Counted from the stretch's first letter, positions 8,234 through 16,409 are shown. The stretch: 64,000 nucleotides of DNA from CBDCGS01 sp965216915 (GCA_965216915.1 CBDCGS010000008.1:248001-312000); one strand, 5' to 3'. Notes: generated by a model from the letters alone, not told the origin. Numbers and translations: made by a program.

Positions 8234-8842
8234 ATGGCGATCGAGATCGATCCCAAGACGAGCGCGCTGATCATCCAGGATCTGCAAAACGACGTGATCA
8301 TCGAAGGGGGTGCCTTCGCCGAGTCGGGCGCGCCGGCGCACGCGAAGTCGCAGAACGTCGTCGAGAACGTGAAGGGGCTCGCGGCGGCTGCGCGCAAGGC
8401 CGGCATGGCGGTGATCCACGTCTTCTACATCGTCGAGCCGGGCGCGCCCGGCCTCAAGCTCAACGCGCCGCTCTTCCAAGGCGTGAAAGAGGCGAACGCG
8501 CTGGTGCGCGGCACCTGGGGCGCGGCGCCGGCCGAGGGGCTGGAGCCGCAGGAGGGTGACCTCGTCGTCGAGAAGATGCGCATGAACGGCTTCCACGGCA
8601 CATCGCTCGAGACCATCCTCACCGGCCTCGGCGTCGAGACGCTGGTGATCTCGGGCGCCTGGACCAACTTCTCGATCGAGCACACCGCCCGCCACGCGGC
8701 GGATGCCGGCTACCGCGCGGTAGTGGTGACCGACGGCACCTCGACGGTCAACGACGAGTGGCACAACGCGGCCCTCAACTACGCCCTCGAGAACATCGCC
8801 GAGCGCGTCACCTGCGCCGAGGTTTCGGCGGCGATCGGGTAG
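8234..8842 (+). CDS. Isochorismatase-fold hydrolase with Cys-to-Ser change
   Basis: Rossmann-like hydrolase of 202 aa in the cysteine-hydrolase (isochorismatase, N-carbamoylsarcosine amidase, nicotinamidase) superfamily. The catalytic Asp is D16 in IIQDLQND and the Lys is K114 in VVEKMRMNGF. The third position, normally Cys in a TNxC motif, is Ser147 (TNFS, residues 144-147), with the following TARHAADAGY intact. Amidase members need the Cys nucleophile, so either this is a vinyl-ether type hydrolase or Ser substitutes. Last gene of the operon; start follows GAGGGAGG. Confidence 0.82.
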   Translation: MAIEIDPKTSALIIQDLQNDVIIEGGAFAESGAPAHAKSQNVVENVKGLAAAARKAGMAVIHVFYIVEPGAPGLKLNAPLFQGVKEANALVRGTWGAAPAEGLEPQEGDLVVEKMRMNGFHGTSLETILTGLGVETLVISGAWTNFSIEHTARHAADAGYRAVVVTDGTSTVNDEWHNAALNYALENIAERVTCAEVSAAIG

Positions 8843-8867
8843 CGGGCGTAGCGCGCTCGCGCAACAC

Positions 8868-8913
8868 CCCGCATGCTCCGGCGGGAGAGCCGGGGTCCGT
8901 GGGCGGATGCGGG
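8868..8913. terminator. Nested hairpin between convergent genes
   Basis: In the gap between converging genes ending at 8842 and 9030, arms CCCGCAT (8868-8874) and ATGCGGG (8907-8913) enclose an inner CCGGC/GCCGG hairpin. A short CGTTTG follows on the plus strand. It could act as a two-way terminator; the absence of a real T-run keeps confidence low. Confidence 0.35.
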
Positions 8914-9029
8914 CGTTTGTCTTTCCGATGGGTTCCGGCGCGGGGGCCGGGACATCCGGCAGCGATGCGGTGCGGGCGTTGCGCGCGGGGCACGATGCGC
9001 GCCCCCGCATGCGCTCGCACCATGCGTGC

Positions 9030-9872
9030 TCACGGTGAACGCAAGATTTCTCGCGTCTCGTCGGGGTCGGTGAAGACGTCGGTGCCGAGGCGCGCGCGCC
9101 ACGCAGGACCGTGGCCGACCGCCTTGGCGGGGAGGTGGATCGCGATCGCCTGTCCGGGCTTCAGGCGGTCGCGGAGGATCGTCTTGCCGGCCTCCTCGCG
9201 CACGAACCAGTGCGGTAGCAGGGCGAGGTCGGCGTGCTTCGCATCCCAGTGGGCCTGAAGCGGGGCGAAGGCCGCGTCGCCCGCACCCGCGTCGCCGAGA
9301 TGCATGACGGTCGGCCAGTCGCCAAGGCTGACGCGGAAGATCAGGTTGTCGATGTCCTTGAAGCGCGCGCCGCCGGCATGGGGCACCGCGACGACATCGA
9401 TCGCAAGCGGCCCGAAGGTCGCCGTGACCGGGGGATCGCCGGGGTCCAGGTCGAACGGCACCAGGCGGGCGAGCACGGGATCGGACGGGTCCGCGACGAG
9501 CGCGCGGATCTTGTCCGTCGCTTCTTCCGGCGCGAAGAGCCGCACCGCGGGGTGGGCGCGCAGATAGGTGAGTGTCGGCGCGGCCGTGAAGTGGTCGCCA
9601 TGGTCGTGCGAGACGAAGATCGCGTCGACCCCGTCATAGGGTGGTGTGCCTGCCAGGACCGCCGCCTTGATCGCCTCGGGGACCAGCAGCAGGGATCCGT
9701 AATTGTGGCTGTAGAAGGCGTCGAACAGCACCTTGATGTCGCCATGGATGACCAGGACCGCTTCGTTGGCAAGAAAATGGGCGTCCGCCGGCTCATCATG
9801 CGCGGCGCCGTCGGCGGCGGGCCAGATCGCCAGCGCGGCAAGGAGCGTGGTGCGGGCAAGCAAGCGGCGCAT
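9030..9872 (-). CDS. Exported MBL-fold metallohydrolase
   Basis: Metallo-beta-lactamase superfamily hydrolase of 280 aa with an N-terminal signal peptide (cleavage likely after AADGAAH, residues 18-25), so periplasmic. The metal motif VSHDHGDHF lies near residue 88, followed by VPHAGG near 163 and a LGDAGAGD Asp near 193; a final His is in IAIHLPA. Resembles UlaG/YcfP-like MBL hydrolases (beta-lactamase superfamily II domain 3 type) rather than true beta-lactamases. Start ATG has GGAGGA six bases upstream. It lies downstream of the next minus-strand gene but separated by a hairpin. Confidence 0.82.
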   Translation of the reverse strand: MRRLLARTTLLAALAIWPAADGAAHDEPADAHFLANEAVLVIHGDIKVLFDAFYSHNYGSLLLVPEAIKAAVLAGTPPYDGVDAIFVSHDHGDHFTAAPTLTYLRAHPAVRLFAPEEATDKIRALVADPSDPVLARLVPFDLDPGDPPVTATFGPLAIDVVAVPHAGGARFKDIDNLIFRVSLGDWPTVMHLGDAGAGDAAFAPLQAHWDAKHADLALLPHWFVREEAGKTILRDRLKPGQAIAIHLPAKAVGHGPAWRARLGTDVFTDPDETREILRSP

Positions 9873-9983
9873 GGGTCCTCCAGGCTGTGTGCGCAGAGAA
9901 CTTGGTGCGCCCGAGGCGTTTCGGCAAGCGACGCCGAAGAGATGATGCTGCGATCCGGGGCGAGCCCGCGAGCGATGGCACGC

Positions 9984-10008
9984 TCGACCTGCGCTTAGCG
10001 CAGGTCGA
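9984..10008 (-). other. Perfect 11-bp hairpin between minus-strand genes
   Basis: TCGACCTGCGC (9984-9994) and GCGCAGGTCGA (9998-10008) pair perfectly across a 3-base loop in the 236-base gap downstream of the membrane-protein gene. There is no T-run on either strand. It may be a factor-dependent terminator or an mRNA stabiliser, separating that gene from the MBL hydrolase gene. Confidence 0.45.
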
Positions 10009-10108
10009 CGCGTTACCGGCCGACGGCCTCATCACCGCGACCGAGATAGAGACCAAGCGCGCCGTGATCCTGCGCTGCTCGTCGCGCGGACCAGGCGTGC
10101 CGCGGCGG

Positions 10109-10942
10109 CTACTCCCCGAGCAGGTCGTCCACCGCGTCGCCGATGCCGCCGACGGCATCTCCGACGCCTTCCGTCACCGCATCTGCTTCCTCGGCGACCG
10201 CATCGACACTCTCCGTGACCGCCTCGCCGGCAAATTTTTCGAGTTCGGCCGGGAGCGTCTCGATGCCTTCGACCACGCTCGACAGGTCGAGCCCCGACAC
10301 GAAGCCGCTGATCTCGCTGGTCACGGCGGCCATGATGACCTCCGCGATCTCGGCGGGGTCCGCGCCACCCTCCGAATCGCGGCCGATATCGGTGAGGTGG
10401 ATCTCCGGCAATGAGACACCCATGGTTTTGCCGCCCAGGGGCACCGCGGTCACGTTGACCTGCCCGTCGCGGATGTAGAGATGGTCGATGATCACCTTCG
10501 GCCCCTCGCTGTCGCTGCTGTCGCTCGAGCCGCCGCCACCGTGCGACGCGACGTTGCGCTGTAGCGCGTCGAAGTTGCTGCCGTTCTCGCCGAATTCGTA
10601 GGTCACCTCGGGCCGGTTGACGACGATCTCGTTAATCACCAGCGCGTCCTTGCCGATGGTCGAGGTGTCGACCTTGGCCGTGATATTGCCGAGCGTGAAG
10701 GCGTTGTCGCTCTCAAAGCCCGGGGGATTGTCGACGATCAGGCCGCTGAGCGCGGCCGTGCCCTCGAGGATATCCACGTCGGCCTCGTCGAGCGTGACCT
10801 CGACTTGCGTCACGTCGGAGCCTGATTTCTCGACGATCGCCTTGACGATGTCATCCAGGCCCAAAACCACGACCAGAACTACCGCGACGACGATCACCGC
10901 AACGGCGCCGCCGCCATAGAGCGCGATCTTCTTCATCGACAT
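10109..10942 (-). CDS. AsmA-like membrane-anchored protein with Ala/Val-rich tail
   Basis: Protein of 277 aa. A single N-terminal membrane helix (about residues 4-26) is followed by a periplasmic part rich in beta strands (VTLDEADVDILEGTAALSGLIVDNPPGF and following) reminiscent of the N-terminal segment of AsmA-family proteins. A Ser/Gly linker lies near residue 135. The last 60 residues alternate Ala/Val with Glu/Asp (VDAVAEEADAVTEGV and similar), which looks like an acidic amphipathic helix. Start ATG 10942 is chosen over 10966 because GGAGA precedes it. Function unknown. Confidence 0.7.
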   Translation of the reverse strand: MSMKKIALYGGGAVAVIVVAVVLVVVLGLDDIVKAIVEKSGSDVTQVEVTLDEADVDILEGTAALSGLIVDNPPGFESDNAFTLGNITAKVDTSTIGKDALVINEIVVNRPEVTYEFGENGSNFDALQRNVASHGGGGSSDSSDSEGPKVIIDHLYIRDGQVNVTAVPLGGKTMGVSLPEIHLTDIGRDSEGGADPAEIAEVIMAAVTSEISGFVSGLDLSSVVEGIETLPAELEKFAGEAVTESVDAVAEEADAVTEGVGDAVGGIGDAVDDLLGE

Positions 10943-11073
10943 CGATTTCTCCGAAAATGCTGCCACGCGACGCCACCGAGCCTAACGCCGCCTTTGCAAC
11001 ATCGTGGCCGCCAACCGTTAAGATTTGTAAACGGCGCGGGCGTCCGTTGGCCCGAGGCGCACAGGAGGGAGCG

Positions 11074-11481
11074 ATGAAAGAACCGCCAAAACCCGTGGTG
11101 ATCGATGAGGCGACATGCGCATGGGAGGCGTGGGATGATCCAGCGGTCGCGGCCAAGAGCCGCATCCGCTGGAAAGTGCTCGTCGCCGGTGAGCGCATCG
11201 GGAGCCGCGAGCTGGTGCTTGGGCTGGTCGAGATCCCGCCAGGTGAGGTGCTTCTGCCGCATCACCATGCGCCGGCCGAGACCTATTATGTGCTGCGCGG
11301 CTGCGGCGATCTCAGGATCGACGATCTGAGCCGCACCGTCGCGCCGGGCATGGCGGTCTACATTCCGGCCGACGCGCCGCATACGGTCCGCGCCACCGGC
11401 GCCGAGCCACTGACGCTCATTTTCAACTTCGCCCGCGACCGGTTCCATGAGATCGCCTATCACTTCGACGTCGACTGGTGA
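11074..11481 (+). CDS. Cupin domain protein
   Basis: Single-domain cupin, 135 aa. Cupin motif 1 is GEVLLPHHHAPAETYYVLRG (near residues 53-72) with the metal-binding HxH and Glu. Motif 2 is GMAVYIPADAPHTVRA, with the second His. The start follows AGGAGGG by six bases; an upstream in-frame start at 10957 lacks such a site and overlaps the divergent gene. Divergent from the AsmA-like gene and standing alone, so its substrate cannot be inferred. Confidence 0.8.
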   Translation: MKEPPKPVVIDEATCAWEAWDDPAVAAKSRIRWKVLVAGERIGSRELVLGLVEIPPGEVLLPHHHAPAETYYVLRGCGDLRIDDLSRTVAPGMAVYIPADAPHTVRATGAEPLTLIFNFARDRFHEIAYHFDVDW

Positions 11482-11688
11482 TGGATATCGGCACCGGCGA
11501 ACCGTAAATTTGTGCGCATGCGCTAATGAAAAGCGAACCTGCATTATTTTGTTGTTTTTCTGATATAAAATATAGAGAAGATTACGTTGCGGAAGTATTA
11601 ACACTAAGAAAGAATAAAGATGACTTCATGTCGAAGTATCGGCATCATCCCTCGCATCAAAACTTGAAATCCTTGGGAGACGACGGCA
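11482..11688. promoter_or_regulatory. AT-rich upstream region of glycine-rich protein gene
   Basis: This gap is strikingly AT-rich compared with its surroundings, with runs such as TATTTTGTTGTTTTTC and GATATAAAATATAGAG near 11545-11577. A TATAAA element at 11564-11569 could be a -10 box. No matching -35 is convincing. Likely holds the promoter and a long leader for the downstream gene, whose ribosome site is the GGGAGACG just before 11689. Confidence 0.4.
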
Positions 11689-12009
11689 ATGCGTAAGATT
11701 ATCCTCCTGGCGAGCGCCGCCACCTTTGCGCTCGGCGCGATCGCGGCCCCGATCAGCCTCAGCACGAGCGGTGTTGACCTCACGACCGCGCAGGCGGCTG
11801 GCAGCGGAGACGGCGGCAGCACCGGCAAGGGCGGCGCCGGCGGCGGCAGCGGCGAAGGCGTCATCGGCGGTGGCCCCCACGCGGGCGAGACCGTTGGCGG
11901 CGGCGGTGGCGGCGGCGGCGGCGAAGGGATCGGTGGATCCGGCGGCGGCGGCGGCACCGGGCCCGGTGGCGTCGGTGGTGGCGGCGCCGGTGGCGGTGGC
12001 CCGCGCTAA
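11689..12009 (+). CDS. Secreted glycine-rich small protein
   Basis: Protein of 106 aa with a signal peptide (MRKIILLASAATFALGAIAA, cleavage likely near residue 20, or after AQA at 36-38). The remainder is almost wholly Gly, with Ser, Thr, Glu and Pro in runs such as GGGGGGGGEG. No Cys is present and there is no recognisable domain. The composition suggests an extended, extracellular or outer-surface protein. It is monocistronic: an AT-rich leader precedes it and a strong terminator follows. No family function can be stated. Confidence 0.65.
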   Translation: MRKIILLASAATFALGAIAAPISLSTSGVDLTTAQAAGSGDGGSTGKGGAGGGSGEGVIGGGPHAGETVGGGGGGGGGEGIGGSGGGGGTGPGGVGGGGAGGGGPR

Positions 12010-12040
12010 TCCAAGCCGACAAAGAAGACCCCTCACTGGA

Positions 12041-12072
12041 ACGGGCCGGGCGACAATCGCCCGGCCCGTTTT
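12041..12072 (+). terminator. Rho-independent terminator
   Basis: A perfect 13-bp stem (ACGGGCCGGGCGA at 12041-12053, TCGCCCGGCCCGT at 12057-12069) with a 3-base loop runs into TTTT. It ends the glycine-rich protein transcript. This is among the clearest intrinsic terminators in the window. Confidence 0.88.
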
Positions 12073-12283
12073 GCGTGTGGCGTCGATCGCGTCGCGTTGC
12101 GCGGGTTGGCGCCACCACCATCGCCTCGCGCCGCCTGAATCGCGGCACCCGGGTTGCACCTGAGGGGCGTCCGGTCAACGCCAGGTTGCTCGTGGGTAGG
12201 CGTCCCTTTTTCTCTAATTTCAGAGGTACTTAACCCTACCGGACTATTGAGTGTCACACGGCATCTTTTAGACGGGGACCAGT

Positions 12284-13675
12284 GTGGCCCAGCAGCCCGA
12301 GTTCGCGCGCCACGAGGCGAGTCAAGCGCCGCATGGCGCGTCCGCTGCGCAGCGCGACGAGAGCGAGTTTCGTGACAATCTCGGCATCGTGGTTGGGCCG
12401 ATGCCGGAGACCGATTTCGCGGGGCTTGGGGTTCGCTTGACCGCGGACCCCGACGAGCCCTTCGGCCTGATCATGCTCTTGCCCGGCGGCGACCTCCGGG
12501 GATTTTTCGAGACCGCCGGTTCGCGCCGGCGTGCCCTCGTGATGCCGGTGGCCGATTTTTCGGGCACTAACCATCCGCGCGCCGAGTTCGGGGCGGCGGA
12601 CCTCAATCTGGAGACCGTCGCGACGGCCTTCGAGCAGACCCAGGATATTCGCAACCGGCTTCGGCGTATCCCGGCGCCGCGGGACGCCCGCGAGCGCGAG
12701 CCGCTGCTGGCGCTCGCGATGGCGGCGAGCCGGAACACATCGATCGACGCACGCTGGACGGCGAGCCTGCAGGAGCTCGTCGGTTATCCCTTGCTGGACG
12801 GCTTCAAGCGTCCGCGCTCCCTGCTCGAGCGATTGGCGCAAGCCGGGCTGCTCAAGCGACGCTTTTTCGATCGGCTGCATGTGTGCGGTGATTGTGGCTC
12901 CTCGAGGCTTGCTGCGCGGGAGGTGTGCACCGGCTGCGAGAGCCCGAGGCTGCGCGACGAGCCGCTGATCCACCACTATCGCTGCGGCTACCAGGGCCCC
13001 CGATCGCAATACGAGGACGAGCGCTCGCTCGTTTGCCCCAAGTGCAACCGTGTGCTCCGGCATTACGGCCTCGACTATGACGCGCCGGGGCACATCAAGC
13101 TCTGTGGTCAATGCGGCGTTTCCTCGAGCGAGCCGCTCGTCAACTTCAGATGCGCGGATTGCCAGCGCGACACAGCGGGAGACGATATCGGGTCGATCGA
13201 TTGGCATCACTACGACGTGACGCCGGCCGGCGAGGCGGCCGTGATCGAGGCGCGCCTGCCCGGCTGGGGCGTGCACCGGCTGGCCGAGGGCATGGCGGGA
13301 CATCGCAGCCCGCGCGATTTCGCGATGATGGTCGAGTTCGCGGCCAAGCTTAACCGCCGCTACGAGAGGCCGTTCTCCGTCATCCTGATCAACCTCTTGC
13401 GGCCCGCCGACGAGACCTCGGCCGATCAGGATCGGGCGGAGCTCTTGGTCGAGGACATCGTGAAAGGCGTGGTCCGCGACACCGATTTCGTGGCGGGCCT
13501 CGAGCATCAGCTCGCGCTCTTTCTGCCGGAGACGCCGATGAGCGGCGCCGAGATTCTCGCCGGCCGCCTGAACGAACGCGTCGGCGAGGCGATGGGGCAG
13601 GTGGGGCGCATCAAGGCGGAGGTCATCGAGCCGGAGAAGATCCAGGCGCTGGTCGACCTCATGAGGCAGCAATAG
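12284..13675 (+). CDS. TackOD1 metal-binding protein with degenerate GGDEF domain
   Basis: Protein of 463 aa in three parts: an N-terminal region of about 190 aa, a cysteine-rich centre, and a C-terminal domain (about 315-455) resembling a GGDEF fold that lacks the GGDEF motif. The centre has CxxC pairs at C201/204, C215/218, C251/254, C274/277 and C290/293 plus HHYRC; this pattern matches the TackOD1 output domain (zinc ribbons). Start is GTG 12284 (GTG 12282 is out of frame). It immediately precedes a membrane glycosyltransferase and HlyD-like protein, so it is probably a regulator of polysaccharide synthesis; the degenerate GGDEF could sense c-di-GMP or only mediate binding. Confidence 0.78.
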   Translation: MAQQPEFARHEASQAPHGASAAQRDESEFRDNLGIVVGPMPETDFAGLGVRLTADPDEPFGLIMLLPGGDLRGFFETAGSRRRALVMPVADFSGTNHPRAEFGAADLNLETVATAFEQTQDIRNRLRRIPAPRDAREREPLLALAMAASRNTSIDARWTASLQELVGYPLLDGFKRPRSLLERLAQAGLLKRRFFDRLHVCGDCGSSRLAAREVCTGCESPRLRDEPLIHHYRCGYQGPRSQYEDERSLVCPKCNRVLRHYGLDYDAPGHIKLCGQCGVSSSEPLVNFRCADCQRDTAGDDIGSIDWHHYDVTPAGEAAVIEARLPGWGVHRLAEGMAGHRSPRDFAMMVEFAAKLNRRYERPFSVILINLLRPADETSADQDRAELLVEDIVKGVVRDTDFVAGLEHQLALFLPETPMSGAEILAGRLNERVGEAMGQVGRIKAEVIEPEKIQALVDLMRQQ

Positions 13676-13677
13676 CC

Positions 13678-14937
13678 ATGGGCGAGGGGATCAACCTCCT
13701 GCTAAGCCTGGATTTCAACGGGCTGCTGAGCCTCTTTTGGTTCTATTTCATCTTCGAGCTGCCGCGGTACACGTTCTCGACGCTCGCGGTCGGCTGGCGC
13801 GCCGTGTTCGAGCCCCGGCTTCCCGATCCCGACCCGGAGCTCCCCGTCAGCGTCCTCTTGGTCGGCCACAATGAGGGCTCGGTGCTGGCGCGCTCCGTCC
13901 GCGCCCTCGCCGAGCAGACGCAGAAGAACTTGCAGATCGTCGTGGTCGACGATGGCTCGACCGACAACACGGCCGAGGTCGGCACGGATCTTCGGCGCGC
14001 CGGTGAGATCGACACCTTCGTCTCGACCGGGCTGCGCGGCGGCAAGGCGGCGGCGCTCAATCTCGGCCTCCAATATTGCCGACACGAGATTCTCATCGTG
14101 GTCGACATCGACACCTCAATTGATCGCGACGCGGTGAGCCGGATCATCGCGCCTCTCCTCGCGGAGCCCGATTGCGGCGGCGTGGCCGGCAACCTCGCCG
14201 TGCGCAATCCGGATCGGACCATCCTGACGAAGATGCAGGCGATCGAATACGTCACGAGCATCTCGCTCGGTCGTCAGTTCACTGCGATGATCGGCATTCT
14301 CGTGATCATCTCGGGGGCGTTCGGCGCCTTTCGCGCCTCGGCGATTCGCGCGGTCGGCGGCTGGGACGTCGGACCCGGCGACGATTCGAATCTGACCACC
14401 AAGCTCCGGCGCTCGGGATGGTCGATACGCTTCGCGGAGGACGCCTGGGCCTTCACCGACGTGCCCGAGGCCCACGGCGCTTTCGTGCGCCAGCGGCTTC
14501 GTTGGAGCCGCAGCGTGATCCGCAACCGGCTGCGGAAGTTCTTCGTGGTCTTCGACCCGCGCCAATCGAACTTCGCGGCCCGCGACGTGTTGGCCACGCT
14601 CAACGTGCTTTGGTTCAACGTCGGCTTGTCGATTGCCTTCGTCGTCTATCTCGTCCGGCTGTTCATGGAGTATGGCAGCCTCGCCTTTCCGGTGATCGTG
14701 GCGGTTTACATTCTGGGCATGATGGGCGATCTGCTTGAGTTCTTCCTGGCCATCATTCTGGTTCGGCGGCTTCGCGTGACGCGATTTTTTCCCTACCTTT
14801 TCGGATTCACGTTTTTCGTGAGCTATTACCAGCGCGTCATTCGCCTCGTCGCCTACGCGAGCGAGATCGGCCTGCGGCGTTCCTACGACGATCCGTTCTA
14901 CCCGACCAAAGTGCGCCAAGCGCAGGATCAGTTCTGA
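13678..14937 (+). CDS. Membrane GT2 family glycosyltransferase
   Basis: Processive-type glycosyltransferase of 419 aa, inner membrane. N-terminal membrane segment at about 12-30; catalytic domain with VVVDDGSTD (D91, D92), DxD at D143/D145, GDDSNLT (D235/D236) and QRLRW at 272-276, the product-binding motif of cellulose, hyaluronan and chitin synthases. At least four C-terminal membrane segments follow (about 305-400). No PilZ domain is fused, unlike BcsA. Starts two bases after the TackOD1 gene and overlaps the HlyD-like gene (TGATG). Likely makes and extrudes a beta-linked polysaccharide; the sugar is unknown. Confidence 0.86.
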   Translation: MGEGINLLLSLDFNGLLSLFWFYFIFELPRYTFSTLAVGWRAVFEPRLPDPDPELPVSVLLVGHNEGSVLARSVRALAEQTQKNLQIVVVDDGSTDNTAEVGTDLRRAGEIDTFVSTGLRGGKAAALNLGLQYCRHEILIVVDIDTSIDRDAVSRIIAPLLAEPDCGGVAGNLAVRNPDRTILTKMQAIEYVTSISLGRQFTAMIGILVIISGAFGAFRASAIRAVGGWDVGPGDDSNLTTKLRRSGWSIRFAEDAWAFTDVPEAHGAFVRQRLRWSRSVIRNRLRKFFVVFDPRQSNFAARDVLATLNVLWFNVGLSIAFVVYLVRLFMEYGSLAFPVIVAVYILGMMGDLLEFFLAIILVRRLRVTRFFPYLFGFTFFVSYYQRVIRLVAYASEIGLRRSYDDPFYPTKVRQAQDQF

Positions 14938-16112
14938 TGCGGCGGCTTCGCTCTCGGGGTCGGCGTATCGACCAGCTGCGCAGCGAGGCCAGGCCCAAGC
15001 GCCGCGGGCGCATGGGCAAGCTGGTCTATCTCACATTGCTGCTATGCCTCGCGCTGGTGTTGTTCGATGTTCTCGCCGGCGATCTCGTCTACCTGCGCGG
15101 CAAGGGGATGGTGAGTCGCGATGTTGCCATCGTCTCGCCCGAATTTTCCGCGGTGGTGCTGGACGTCACGGTCGACGCCGGCGACCAGGTCACGACCGGC
15201 CAACCGCTCACGCACCTCCGCTCGCAAAGCACGCTCAAGGACATCGCACGTCTCACCTCCGAGCTCGCTGTGGTCGAGGCGCGGCGCAGCGAGATGCGCA
15301 TTCGCCAGCGCAAGCTCGAGAAGCTGATGCCGCTTGCCCAGGACCGCGCGGCGCTCGCGACGAAGCAGCGCGAGCAGGTCTCGCTCCTCCACACCACGGG
15401 ATTGGCGACCGTGGGCGAGAACACGAGCGCAATCGAAAAAGCCTTCGACGCGTTGTCCGCTCTGGAGGAGCTCGAGGCCGATGCCGAGTTCGTCGACGGG
15501 GAGCTCGCGCGCCTCTCGCAGGCGGTTGCGCGGGCGCAGGAAACGCTCGATGCGCTCGAGGATGCCTATGCCGAGGGCGTGCTGACTTCCTCGGTGGATG
15601 GCGTCGTGGGGTCGATCACCGTCTCGCCGGGTGAGGGTGTGAAAGAGGGCCAGCGGCTGATGGACCTGTTCCACGGCCCCTATTACGTGCTCGCCTACGT
15701 GCCGGCAGGCGCCCTCTACGAGATCGAGCCGGACGACAAGGTCGTGCTCCGCTACGGATTGCGCACCGTCGCCGGCCGGGTCGAGGAGCGCCTCCCTCTT
15801 GCCTACCGGCTACCCCAGGAGTTTCAGCAAGCGTTCCAGACAGTGGAGCGTCAGCAGCTAGTGCGGATCACTCTGGATGTCGACGAGGACCCGCCGCCGC
15901 TCTTTACGGAGGTGGAGGTCACCCGCTCGCTGAGCGTCCGCGTCGCTTTCGTCGAGGCCATGGATGCCGCCGACCTCGCCATTGATACGGTCGGGCTGGC
16001 CTTCGGTTTCGCCTGGCGCTGGGTCGTGGACACCATCGCGCCCGATGACGCGGCGCGCGGCGGAAGCGAGGCGGCGAGCGAGGCCGGCGCGGTCAGCGCC
16101 GGCGCAGCCTAG
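14937..16112 (+). CDS. HlyD/Alg44-like periplasmic adaptor protein
   Basis: Membrane-fusion protein of 391 aa. A basic N-terminus and membrane helix (about residues 27-48) precede a split biotinyl-lipoyl half (VSPEFSAVVLDVTVDAGDQV), a long alpha-helical hairpin (about 95-210) and the second lipoyl half (SVDGVVGSITVSPGEGVKEGQ). A beta-barrel and a short C-terminal hydrophobic segment follow, with an Ala-rich tail. Translational coupling to the glycosyltransferase suggests it guides the polysaccharide across the periplasm, as Alg44 does for alginate. No outer-membrane porin is found nearby. Confidence 0.8.
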   Translation: MRRLRSRGRRIDQLRSEARPKRRGRMGKLVYLTLLLCLALVLFDVLAGDLVYLRGKGMVSRDVAIVSPEFSAVVLDVTVDAGDQVTTGQPLTHLRSQSTLKDIARLTSELAVVEARRSEMRIRQRKLEKLMPLAQDRAALATKQREQVSLLHTTGLATVGENTSAIEKAFDALSALEELEADAEFVDGELARLSQAVARAQETLDALEDAYAEGVLTSSVDGVVGSITVSPGEGVKEGQRLMDLFHGPYYVLAYVPAGALYEIEPDDKVVLRYGLRTVAGRVEERLPLAYRLPQEFQQAFQTVERQQLVRITLDVDEDPPPLFTEVEVTRSLSVRVAFVEAMDAADLAIDTVGLAFGFAWRWVVDTIAPDDAARGGSEAASEAGAVSAGAA

Positions 16113-16150
16113 AGCATGTCCCGTTCACTCATGCTCACGCGACATGCTCT
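16111..16150. repeat. Inverted repeat, REP-like
   Basis: AGAGCATGTC (16111-16120) and GACATGCTCT (16141-16150) are perfect inverted copies with a 20-base spacer that includes another CATGCTC. It begins at the last base of the HlyD-like gene and could terminate the polysaccharide operon. This GAGCATGTC motif type is common in alphaproteobacterial intergenic repeats (from memory; not checked). Confidence 0.5.
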
Positions 16151-16211
16151 CACTCGTTAGCATTGACGCAAATGCGTCGTCGCGGGTGATGCCACCTGCT
16201 CGGGATTTGCT

Positions 16212-16409
16212 CTAGCGCTTCTTGTCGGCCACGGTGTCCGTCACCGTGTGACGGGCAGCACCACCCGTGTCGCCGGTATTCTCGTCGCGGTTGACGCGGC
16301 CTCGCCCCGATTCGGCAGAGTGCCTCGCGTCGGCGACGGCCTCCTTGGCGTATTCGGCCTCCGATTTCACTTTCGCGGGATCGAACGGTTTCGGGTCCGG
16401 TCGTGCCAT
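16212..16409 (-). CDS. Small hydrophilic protein, unknown
   Basis: Predicted 65-aa soluble protein, strongly charged, with KPFDPAKVKSEAEYAKEAVADARHSAE near the start. No membrane segment or Cys. A good ribosome site (GGGGGGAG) lies six bases before the ATG, which is the main reason to accept it. It lies between the polysaccharide operon and the sugar ABC cluster on the opposite strand. Not recognised; composition resembles small stress-type or DNA-associated proteins, but that is only a resemblance. Confidence 0.55.
   Translation of the reverse strand: MARPDPKPFDPAKVKSEAEYAKEAVADARHSAESGRGRVNRDENTGDTGGAARHTVTDTVADKKR

Noticed and set aside
11800..12006. Short GGC/GGT tandem pattern resembling a repeat array
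   Set aside because: It is the codon pattern of the glycine-rich protein, not a spaced repeat array. No CRISPR-like direct repeats with unique spacers exist anywhere in the window.
12254..13672. A 472-codon open frame on the minus strand
   Set aside because: Antisense to the TackOD1 protein gene, whose CxxC pattern is real. No motif or ribosome site supports the antisense frame.
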